Shown piece after piece: positions 38,533-49,250 of a stretch of 64,000 nt of DNA (the first letter of the stretch is position 1; every line of letters begins with the position of its first letter). A model generated the notes under the pieces. It did no database searches. It worked only from the letters and a program-made list of their open reading frames with translations, and had not been told where the DNA came from. The stretch comes from Leptodontidium sp. MPI-SDFR-AT-0119 (lineage: Eukaryota > Ascomycota > Leotiomycetes > Helotiales > Leptodontidiaceae), in NCBI GenBank assembly GCA_020726505.1, contig JAHLEZ010000010.1, positions 248,001-312,000 of the forward strand, given 5' to 3'. The position numbers and the translations under genes were made by a program.

Positions 38533-41500
38533 GGTGGAAAGATCCTCACGTTCCCAATTCCCAGAAAGGGCGAGAACAGACGCCAGTGATTGGTGGTCCA
38601 GAGTTTAGAGATAAGCGTCAGAAGCAGACTAAGAGGGTCTGAAGAGGGGTGTTGCGATGGCGTGGGATGTTATAAATGCGACAGCCGCCGAGACAGCCGC
38701 CCCTGTCAACAGGCGGAGGAACAAGTACTTAATCGTAGATGCATCAATGGTGCATGAATACAGAGAGAGTTGGAACGGCGATGGAGGTTTGAGAGAAGCA
38801 ACTACAGGCGAAATGCAGAGCTTCTGCAAGGGTAGGCCTGAAGTGTCTTAGAAGCTCTGGGGCAAAGGCGTTGCAATGAGAGAGCTGGATTGGTCCTAGG
38901 CCTGGTGGTGCAGTGCAGTGGAGTGTGAAAAAGGAAGCCGCGGGGTGGTTATCACAACCCCTGCAATCTTCATTAGCAAGCGGCGCCGTGGGATGGGACT
39001 TATCGCTGCTCTTTTACAGGAGAAGAGCTCAGATGGTCGAGGTAATTATTATTTGCAGCAGCAGCAAGTGACATGCAAAAATTCTTGGCCTCGGATTTGA
39101 TCTGGCCTGGCCTGGCCGGCTCTGGCTCTCCGCTGCAAAATCGCCTAAGGTAATACTGTCAAGGCCCTCTTGGCAAAGTAATGAGAAATACAAATGGCTT
39201 CAACCACTTTGCACGCGAGAAGAGTGCCAAGAGGACCTCAGCAAGCTGGAAGATATAATAGTCGTTCTTTTGGTGGCACGATGCAGATCAGTTCGCTGTG
39301 CACTTGTGTCTCAGCAATCGAGTGTGTGTTGGGCAGAACGTGTATGGTACGAAAGTACAAACAAGTATCTTGTCATGCAACCCACTTTGCCGGGCGGACG
39401 ACTAACCACGAGGCGTTCTTCGGCTGTCCACATGTGAAGGTGGGGAGAGAGAGCATGAACATCTGCCGTTGCTTTTGCAGGTCGTACCTTGCTTGATGCC
39501 TTGTTGCAGTATTTCTTGCGAATTGATAAGTTCTGGATAATTTTCCACCTGTCGTTCAATAGCTCCGTAGCACTCAGCGGGAGTGTGCAACAGGGCCTTT
39601 CAAGTCAAGCTGTATTTGCCGAAAATATTGGCTTGATTGGTTGGACAATAGAATGCAACTGTTTCGTCTCGAGTTACTGAACGGCCCAAAAGGTACAAGT
39701 ACAGTATCAGAAAAAGTATGCCTATCGGTACTGCAAGTCGTCTATGCCAGCCACAGTTACGGGAATATTGCCTGCCGGCTGCAAATGAGCGGCTTGGAAG
39801 GAGGAAACATCCTAGTGCTGTGGAATTAGAGTTAGGAAGGGGACCTCCCCAAAGGGCAAAACTAGACCGCATGAAAGGGGAGGCCGTCAACAAAGCATGG
39901 CGACGGCACGGAGGGCTTGATGGAGCCAATGCAAAGACGATCTGTCAGGCCCAACAGCACGGATCCTGAACTTGACAGTTCGGCTCATATCAACTACATG
40001 TACGCCATGATAGTGGGCCGCGTGGCGGAGTGATACAAAATATTGTTGCCATGTTGGTGTCGCCTCTGAGTGGGATATACTCAGCTGTTCAAGGCCTGAT
40101 GACTTGCGCTGAAGCTGATGGGGCAATAATGATCGAGATAAGAGAGAACTCCTGCCCATCAAGCACGGCTCGAAGGCAACCATGAAGAAAATTCCAGATA
40201 TGATGGGCGTGGGATGTCAGATGAAATCTCAATGTCCAGAGCTATCGGGTGACTTCATAAGCTGAGGCCAATGGGGGGCTCTAATCCGATGCATAGCAGC
40301 ATGCAATGAACCGTTGCCATGCAGTCAGAGCTTGCTGAAGCTCAAGCTGGCGGTGAGCTCTGGACAAAAGCAGGCCTGTGTACCTGCAGAAAGAGATCCA
40401 GGTGACAGGTCGTGGAGCCGTCTCATGCTGTGTATATCGGTCGACAGGAAATGGGGATAAATCGCACTGGAAGCCGAAGGCCCAAAGCGACGGCGAAGAG
40501 CAAATGATTGCCGATGATACTTACTGTGAATGGTTCGGCAGGGTTCCTTGGAGGAGATTTGCAGAGTCTCAGGAGTAGTTGTGCACTTTTGTGATGGGGG
40601 TTGAAACTGGGCAGATGCAGCCAGGAGGTTGATCGAAATCGAGATCTCAAAGGGGTTTAGCGAGTCACGTGGTCTGGTAAGCTCGGCCAGCGGACCTGAT
40701 CTTTTCAAAGCTCCCGAGTCTCTCCGGTCTCAAACCTACAACACGACGTGTGTACTGCATCATGAACCATCACGTTTTGTACAACTACCACCTGCACTCA
40801 AGCAACACGTCGACAACGTTGCATTCGATAATTGAGCGCGAAATCACGAAGAGCCATCGATCACATTAAGACTCTTGTCTAGAGTCAATATTAGAGACCA
40901 AGATCTGTTCATCGCCCGAAGTATCGAAGGCTCGAAGGCTCGAAGCGCGAATGGCTTTTTTCAAGTCAATTAAATTATCCTACCGTGCTGTTCTCCTTTT
41001 CATGTCTCGTCATTTCCATCTGAACTTCTTCTCGTTTTATTTTCCTGGTGTGTTGGGTACCTCGGCGCGATTCTGCAATTCTCTTAATTGTTGCACGACA
41101 TTGGTGACGATGAAATTTAGATGTACGTCAAGTGTCAAATCTGTTCATGTATTACTCCGCCTGGAGATGCTTCCGCTCTCTACTTCGTCTACCGAAGCAC
41201 AACTGGCATGATCCCCCGCATCAGCACAGAATCAGGTCGAGTACCGAGCAATACTGGTGTTCTAGCGCGTCTTGCGGTTCTGCGAAGGTTTTCTCCCCCT
41301 TTTTGCTCTCACGTCCTGCCTGTATGTGGTTCTCGTCCATCCTGTTGCACAGAACCATCTCAAGATGTCGTCATTTCCACTAGGTATTGGAGCTCACGGA
41401 TGGCTAGAACTTTCAATTGACACAATGAGGTTCTACGGATTCCAACCCCTCTATCAAAATGCTCGAAAAAGTTGCCGAGGGATTCTTCACTCTCGTGGCT

Positions 41501-42451
41501 GTTTATGTTAACAATTCTGCTCGTCTGGCTCCAAAATCTATGTCTCAGCCACACGATTTGATTTTTCAATTTATTGACTCTCCTCGTGCTTCTTGACTCA
41601 CGTGTTGTAAGAACTTGCTCGGCATATCGACATGGTATTGGCAGAAGAACGACAGCTGGCACCGGGCTGATGGTCGGAAGCCCGGCAATCTTACAATGCT
41701 TCATTATCCGAGTCGCTATTATGATCTGACAGGCGATGAGTAACAAGGGGGACTGAGCGAGGAAGAGAGCAAGGCTTTCAGTAGATAGGTAGGTACCTGC
41801 TGGATGATTCGCGAAGAGCGAGCCCAGAGTCCCGGAACCGTCACCAGGCCATTGTCATACATCAGACCAGCACGCGTCAAGTGAGGCACAGCAATATCAT
41901 GATTACAGTATTATTATGATTAAGAATCCGGGGATCCGATAGTCCTCTCGAATCAAACAGCTCCACGCGCGCGGCAGGTAGAAACCTCGGATGTCCAGCC
42001 AGCCGCGTTGACCAAAACCATGACAGCATGGATAGGACACAGTACAGTACACTCAGCATGAGCCATTCCCGCGCCAACTGTCTCCCTTGCACCAACCCGC
42101 GCGTGTTTTCGTAAGCAAGTCGCATCTTCCCCATGAAGCCAGTGCTTACTTCCAACCACAAGAAAATAGGTATCTCAAATTTCAAAACATAGGAACATGA
42201 AGGAGGTATTCCCAACGCCATCGCTAATCCGCGAAGCACCCGTGGGTAAGCTCGCACACCAGATAGATCCCAATTTGTCCTCCGCATTTCTCCGCCCACA
42301 TCCAACACCCTTCGTGATAGAAGGCCTGGCCAAACCCACTTTTCTCAATCCTGAACAAGAACCAGAACCAGAACCTAAAACTCCCAATCCCAACGCCCGA
42401 ATCCCGAGTCCCGAACCTAACTCAGCCAAATCAACACCGCATGCCGAGACT
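38533..42451. other. 3.9-kb gene-poor region
   Basis: It contains the promoter of the pseudokinase gene on the left and the 3' flank of the small gene on the right. Short frames on both strands carry no domain. A GAAGGCTC repeat of about 2.5 units occurs near 40927-40945. A plus-strand frame at about 41121-41420 with a KCQICSC start was considered and not called. Confidence 0.5.
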
Positions 42452-43018
42452 TCAATGCAAATTCGTCGACTCAATCTGCGCTTTAAGTTCCTCATTCAAA
42501 AGATCAAGACAAAACCTCGAGGCTATAACTCATTAGCACGACTGTATGGCGAAAGAAAATATTTCCTGAAACTTACGCATAGGCACATCTTCTACCTTAC
42601 AACCCTTCTCCAAAGCTTCAACCGCAGCTTCTAACCGCGCCGAGTTATAACAGTGGTACTCTCTCTGCAAGGCTAACATTCTCGACCAGCACTCTGCATC
42701 GGACTCTCCTTCCTGCGGCGCGAAAGCTGGTGCCATAGCTTGGCCCTCGGGGTTTAGATTCGAATTCGTATTTGAGTTCGAGGTAGTGGTGTTCAGAGAA
42801 GCGAATGGGGATACGGGGAGACCCAGGCCGGGTAGAGATGGAGGCGGTGGACTTCTTCGCGAGGAACTGTTGGTGCGTGAGGAGAGGGTGCGGCGGTGGT
42901 GGATTGTTGGTGGGGGACTGGGCGAGGGGGAGGGCGAGATCGAGTACGTGCTGCTGTTTGAGGGGTAGTGGGGTTGGATGGGGGAAGTGCACGGTCGGTG
43001 TCTGGTGAATGAAGGCAT
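42452..43018 (-). CDS. Small orphan protein with helical C-terminus (170 aa)
   Basis: Exon 1 (43018-42577) starts MPSFTRHRPCTSPIQ and exon 2 (42522-42452) ends ESTNLH. The donor is a perfect GTAAGT, the acceptor GTTATAG, and the join is phase 1. The first 100 residues are Ser/Pro/Asn-rich and low-complexity. The last 70 are helical and conserved-looking (AECWSRMLALQREYHCYNSARLEAAVE..., then CLDLLNEELKAQIEST). No signal, membrane segment or recognised domain is visible. An in-frame start 99 codons upstream (43315) exists, but the region between has no domain content. The gene is isolated, with about 4 kb of gene-poor DNA on each side. Its architecture resembles the small genes at 15126 and 16719. 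Confidence 0.6.
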
Positions 43019-46000
43019 TTCGGCGGTATTGTATGTGGTAGTAGTAGTTCTTGGTAAGGTTGTAGATACCAAGAGGATGAAGTGTATTGATATTGGGGGT
43101 TGCACGTGATGGCGTGATGTTGGAATGGAGCTTCGAATTTTTTCTTTCTTTCCTAGCAAGCAAGAGTAGTGTCCGACCAAGCATTCGACGATGGTGGCAG
43201 GTCCGTCAAGTATAAGTACTGCGGATGCAATATCGTCACCGACTTCGGGTTTTATAAGGTAGTAGTGGATGTCCGTGGTGTAGTGTATGTCTGTCGATCC
43301 CTTCCTGAGAGACACTGGCGGAGCCGAAGGTTAAGTACCGGAAGTAAACAGATGGTCTGTGGTCTGACGCGATGTGATAAGCAAGTGACAGCAACCAAGC
43401 AAGGCAAGCTAGCTAGCTCGGAAACACAACAAGGAAGCAGAAAAATTCCGGCAATGACTCAACAAGAATAAGAAAAATTATTGTGGAAGCAGCCCGTTTA
43501 CTTATACGGATGGGGACAAACGCACAGAACCAGCAGAGGAGGAAAAGGTAGGGTCCACGAATTCCCCGGTGTTGCCGGTTTGTGGTTTTGTTTGGTTGCT
43601 TTTTTGGCTTTTTGAGTTGGGCTTGCCTGAGCCTTGTTGGCTTGATGGGCTGGGGTTGGATGGATTGGAGGGGACGGATTGGATGGAGGCATGTGCGTGC
43701 TTGCTGACATGACTGAGTGACTGAGTGAGGGAATGACTGACTGATCATCCACGCCGACACCGACACCGACCAGACAGATCATAGCCTCAAACAACACCTT
43801 ACCTTACTGTATCGAATGGCATCATGCTCATGCCATGGCTGCGATGGTCTGGAATTGGTACCCAACCCTGGAAGCAGATGCAGATGCAGATGTGGAGGTC
43901 GTAAATGCGTCTGACACGCACGACACCAAGACAGTTCGACCAAGACAAGCAAGCCTCACTCACACCTCATTCGTCGTCGTCCTCTCCCTCCCTCCTCTCC
44001 TCGGTTTGGTGATGTGATCGCTGCACAAGCACATCACATCCACATCCTAGGCTCATGCATACCGGCTGCCGAAATGCCACGGCAATTGCGTCTTAGACCG
44101 TCCTATGATAGGACAGGATGATGACCGCGACCCGGCGCATGCTGGCGGGGATGAGGACGAGGGTGAGGATAACGCGGTTTGTGGACACATGATTCTACTG
44201 TATGTAGCTAGCTACAGTAATTGAGCGAGAATCTGATTCTCAATTGATACCGTACTGATAACCCTCCCATGTACAGTAAAGGTATCATCTGAAGATACTG
44301 TTGAAGGAAAACACAACTAGAAAATTGAAGATCTAAAAGATAAGAGAAATAAAGTTGAGCGGATAACGACTCATGCATGCAGTAGTTTCAAGCTGTTGAG
44401 ACACATGTCTCGGCCTATCTCCGTCATATATTGAAAGAGGAAATCTGTATTGCATCCTTTTCTATTGTTTATTTTCTATGAAGAAAAGTGTGTGTGTGGA
44501 TATTCTCCGTGTATCTATCTGTCGAAGTAAAGTAACAAAAATCCAGTCATAAACATTCTCAGTCATCCATCCATCGATCGGGCTCTTCATGCGTCAGCAC
44601 AACCTTGAAAGCTCGCTCCATCATTTTATTTTCTTAAGCTTTGAAGTTCGTAAACCACACGCTACGCTATGCTTCCAGGCGATCCGTGCATACCTATCTG
44701 GGTAGGTAGAGCAGGAAGTGGACCTGACATCCACAGTCAGCCACCTCAGTCCCGTCGGTCAAGCGAAGATATTTTCCGCGCTTTGTGGAGATTTTGTGGT
44801 TTTTCTTCTTTTTCTTTTCTTGACGAGATTCAAGCCTTATGGGATTGTTTGGTCTATAATCCTCTTGATAGATTAGACGGTGTAGTGAGTTGGGTAGGGC
44901 GGTAGTAGAGGGATTTTCTTAGTTGAGTTGAGTTGAGTTGAGTTGAGTTGATGGAGGGGTTGTGAAATGATGTGCTACAGGGGGTCAAGCGAGATCGGAG
45001 GCGGGTTTAGGATGGTGTTGATGGCGTTTTTCTTACCTGCATGTATGCGTGCCCGGGAGTTTGGGGAGTTTTGATTTATTTGTTTGCTTGGTTGTGTATG
45101 GAGGTAGGACTGAGGATGGCGCAGTTCGAGCACGAGGTAGGATGTTAGAGATAGGATAGTGGGGGTGTAAGATCTTTTCCTTCCGATGTTAGATGTTTTG
45201 TGCGTGCTGTTCTTGGATATAGGTGGATGTAAAGGCTGGTGATCGAGTCAAGATTTTAAAAAGGGGCATGTGAGTGTGGGTAGGCTGCATTGGGTATCCC
45301 GCGCGGGGGGCATGCAGAGAGATAGATTGAGTGCGTCCTGATTTCTTTGCGCGGATGTTTTTAATTATGGCAGGTTACGCGAACGAGTTGGATGCGGGAG
45401 GTGAGGCTTGGATTTAATATCAGAGCTGGTGTTGGGGAAGGTGATACCAGCCATGTATGCAGAGATGCAATATTGCTGTGCCGTGGTGTAGATGCACTCT
45501 TACTCTCACTCTCACTGATACTTCCAGTGGTGTATCCTGGGAGGGTTAATGCAGCCCTACCTAACTGGTACTGCTTCGGCCGAGAGGGCTAAAGATAGAT
45601 CGTTGTTGAAGGATGTTGTCATTGTTAGATTGATATCCTGATGTCAAGCCATAGCAGACTCATTTCGCCCTAGGCAATAAATGGTGTCTCTTTGTCTCAT
45701 CTCACATCCTTCTCGAGACATCTATCTCATCTGACACAAGACCAAGCCCAACACGACACTAGAAGCCTTCGTATCAAGAATGCACACAATCCAAGCCAAG
45801 GCAGCTTGGTAGGTTGCACAGCCTTCAAGGTTTTGGAGCACAAGACCAGAACCCGTAATAAGCCAAGAGAACAATCGCGACCCTCGTCATTCGAGCCGAC
45901 TGACTACTCGGGGATGATGAGTTCCGTATGTGCAGTAGGTATTTGTATGCATGCGTCGGAGGAATTATTGACCCAGCCGGTCGGGTTTTGGTTTTGGTGT

Positions 46001-47114
46001 CTCTCCCGTTCGTTCGTCTATCGTATCGGCTGAGCGATCTGTGGTGAGCGTGAGCCGCAGTCGGTCAGCCCTAGGAATATTACGATTGCAATTCGGGTAT
46101 GGATCTGGATGGGAGAGAATTTGTGAGTGAGCGAGTAGGTGAGTGGGTGAGTAAGAGTGGGATCGGGGTGCTGGGTGGTGTCGGTTGTCTCGTGTTTGTA
46201 CAATGGAGGGTTGATTTCGTTGTTGGTATGCCACCTAGTGGAATAGAGCGATTTGAAGACTTGTTCTGTAACAGAGCAACATGAGCTGGATATCTCTGCC
46301 ACATCGTATCATCCGCCCTTCCGTGTTCCAATTCCTGATATCCTGCATTGTATACTCCATCCTGTTTCCTCATGTACGATTTCCATGCCTGCAAATGTAC
46401 CTTCGAATCGGCGGTCCCAGAGATGATTTGTTGAGGTGGGAGCCAGTGCATAAACATGCCGACATGTTCTTGGAGAATTGTTCGTGCTGTACGATTTCCA
46501 GAGCTTCGTTGCATGGAGCAAAGTTGCTTCCGAGACCATGGTGCAGTCTTGGTTGTTGGATCTGTGAAAACTGGTAGCAAGATAAATAGTACTGAGCAAG
46601 TGCATGGAGAGGAAAGAGAATAGGAAAACAAAGTTGTGGAAATCCGGATTCAGATACGGGCCCTCGATGTAGTTTATCATCACTTACCGTTGTCTCCCCG
46701 GCGCTGATTGTGCGACAGAGGGAGATCAGGACTTGGTGGTATTTAAGACCATGGAAGCACAGTTGATGGATGATCTAGCCTTGAATCTGCGAGTATGCAG
46801 TTGATTTGTTTATCTTGCAGGCGTCGAATTCGACGTTGAGCGATGAAATGAATGAGAGGAGAGGTGGAAATGTCGGTCAGAGATGTTGCGAGGTTTTCCC
46901 GCAGGTCCAAGCGTGCGGTATGATCATGCCACTTTGATCCTGAAACTTTCCTTTCCTTCACTTGTCTCTTCCAACAACGACAACAAAAATACTTCTGAAA
47001 ACATAATTTGAGGTTGGCCAGGTAGTAGTTCTGAGTCTGAGGCAATTGGATACTGACAGTAGTAGGAAAGGGCGTTATATGTACAATTCATTACGCATTT
47101 CACTTCTTGCTGTT
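43019..47114. other. 4.1-kb gene-poor region
   Basis: No supported coding gene. It includes the (TTGAG) repeat at 44922-44951 and CT/GA-rich simple sequence. A minus-strand frame at 46080-46631 has a hydrophobic start but then reads as low-complexity; it is not called. Confidence 0.5.
44922..44951. repeat. (GTTGA)6 pentanucleotide repeat
   Basis: Six perfect GTTGA units in non-coding DNA; nothing else of note nearby. Confidence 0.95.
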
Positions 47115-48295
47115 TCACTTCTTCTTGTCAGCTTTCTCGGTACCATCCTTATCATCTGAAGCATCGTCATCCTTCTTCTCCTTGTCTCCATCTTCGCTGT
47201 CATCGCCCTCCTCCTCGTCTTCTTCCTCATCTGCAGCAGTTAGTGCTTGTCGTCTCTCCTTCTCTTCGCGCTCAAGAGCAGCCCACTGTGCGTCTCTGTC
47301 CGCCTTGATGTAGTCAACAGGGCTCCTCAGGGTATGGTCCGCCGTAATGATCTTCCCTCTTCCAACCAAGCTTACCACGATGGAAGCACCGACGAAGAAA
47401 GTGAGGACGAATCGGTAGATGGAGTACCAAGCGGGAAACCATCCTCGAGCAGTCGCACGAGCATCTGCGAAGTAGAGGAAATTGAAGGCGAGGAATTGGG
47501 TGATGAGTGCGTACTCGACTGGCATGAAGATCGTTGGCCATGCTACTGCTGGTGCAATGACTCCATACATGTAACGACGGTAGGAGTGGTAGCCGCCGAA
47601 TCCGGAGTATTCCATTCCCCAGTGAATGGCTCCGAGGAAGGATATGATCTAGCGGTTCGTGAGTATAGAAAGAAAAGTTGGGAGACACTGGTACTTACGA
47701 CCGCGCCATAGCCAATCTGGATTGGAGTGACCAGATCAAGAAGTTGGTGGGCGGTTTCTGGGTTGAACAGATAGCCGGCGCCAGTACTGTGGGCGTGGTT
47801 GATATCATAAGCCAGGAAGACAGTCGAGAGAGACGTCGCAGCATATGGGAGGACGCCAGCCGCACCGATGTATAGCGATTCCTTGGGGACTTCTGACAGC
47901 GAGAATGTCTCCTTGATAGTCTCGAGATCTGATTTCAGTCCCGCTGTCATTTCCCCGCTCGACTCTTCCTTGGGAGCCTGGCTTTCTTCGAATACATGGC
48001 GAACGCTCGATTCTGCAGATACAGATTCTGGATGAGGCTGGATTGTTTCTTCAGCTGGCTTCTTCTCGGCGCCGGGTTCGAGCGGGGTGTTTGGAGTTGT
48101 GGATTTCGTAGCGTAGAAAAGTGTTGTGGTTGGGGGATAAGCAAGGGCGGGCAGGACTTGGGGTCGTTTGTTGCTCAATTGGCGGAGGGGGAGGACATGT
48201 CGGAATTGGGATGAAGCTGCAATATGGCTAGATCTTGCAGTTGGAGCTTTGGTAAGGCTTCTCCGCAATGATCGCGTCGCCGTTGAGCGAAACAT
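47115..48295 (-). CDS. DUF3429/TMEM69-like mitochondrial inner-membrane protein (376 aa)
   Basis: Exon 1 (48295-47699) and exon 2 (47648-47115) join in phase 0 over a 50-base intron. The start MFRSTATRSLRRSLTKAPTA is an Arg/Ser/Thr-rich mitochondrial presequence, which is why I prefer it to an in-frame ATG at 48457. A low-complexity linker follows. Then come about five membrane segments with the family blocks IGAAGVLPYAATSLST, SFLGAIHWGMEYSGFGG and FFVGASIVVSLVGRGKI, typical of DUF3429 (TMEM69 family) proteins. The molecular role of this family is not known. The C-terminal 50 residues form a strongly acidic Glu/Asp tail ending in KADKKK. Transcription diverges from VPS13; the start codons are about 955 bases apart. 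Confidence 0.85.
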
Positions 48296-49250
48296 GGTGA
48301 CGGGAGTGTCTCTGGGATTATCTTGCTTGGAGCTGCTGTATGTAGCTGGAGCTGGAGTGTCTGTTGTGAGCGGAGGCTTCCCCGCAATCTGCCTGATGCA
48401 CTCGATTGGGAAGTCAATTGACTTCCTGCAGAGCTGGAAGTGAGGAGAGAGGGTCAAGAAGATTGTCTGTGACTATAGAAGCGAGGTTATCTGGACGTAG
48501 CGGAATAGAATAAATAAAGCTGGAAAGCTGGGTTCTCCTCTTTGATTGCTCTTTAATTCCGCCAGCCCAGCCAGGCCGGCCTTGCCCAAAATCGATGCAG
48601 CTGGAGCTCTCCCTCCCTCTCGATCTCCACCTCCACCCACCTTACCTGAAAACCTATGACGTGGGCGATCAACAGCAGCAGCAGCTCGAAACTACGCGAG
48701 GGGCGCAGGGAGATCAGAGCCAAGCCAAGCCACCGACATGGCAATGAGTGAATGGTGCTGAGGAACACTGACTGCACTGGCGCAAATCGAGCGAGGAAGA
48801 TTCGATTCTTTGTAGGCAGAAGGATCTGCGTCCAACTCTTAATGCTAATTAATTATTCTACAACAATTCGAGACATTCACATCTGTCCACCAGACCGTAA
48901 CTGGTGCCATCTTCACACCTGCCTGTCAATGCTGCAACTGGTTTTTCGCCATCTCAAAGCTTGTTTTCTTGCGGGGAACTGACAACTTGGTTCAGTACAG
49001 CAGAGTGGGTTGACCTTTCTAGACCGAGGATAGCACAGCTCTTTCTCAACGCGTCAACGACTCTACGATACCCTTTCGCCTTTGAACGAGCAATACAAAT
49101 CGAACTTCACGAATGCGATGACCTGAATACCCGATCTTCGAACCTCCACAGCTATTGTCGCGACCTGGCAGATGCTGCTGCTGATGACGACGCTTCGGCA
49201 TACAATCTGATTGAGCACCCCGCCTGGGTAACGGCAACCAGAAACTCAAC
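48296..49250. promoter_or_regulatory. Divergent promoter/leader region between TMEM69-like gene and VPS13
   Basis: 955 bases between divergent start codons. Near VPS13 there are short upstream open frames: ATG at 48929 (17 codons), 49113 (two codons plus stop) and 49172 (12 codons, ending 49210). Whether they lie in the mature leader depends on the transcription start, which cannot be seen. Confidence 0.5.
49172..49210 (+). promoter_or_regulatory. Possible upstream ORF in the VPS13 leader
   Basis: ATG CTG CTG CTG ATG ACG ... TGA, 12 codons, ends 40 bases before the VPS13 ATG and does not overlap it. Two minimal ATG-codon-stop frames occur at 49113-49121 and 49118-49126. Such frames can lower translation of the main ORF; this is an inference only. 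Confidence 0.35.

Noticed and set aside
41121..41420. Plus-strand frame starting with a Cys-rich KCQICSC motif
   Set aside because: The Cys pattern does not continue into a zinc-binding domain and the rest lacks family features.
46080..46631. 183-codon minus-strand frame with a hydrophobic, signal-like start
   Set aside because: The C-terminal half is low-complexity Pro/Ser/Thr that mirrors simple-sequence DNA, and other frames are equally open. A small secreted protein cannot be excluded, but support is too weak.
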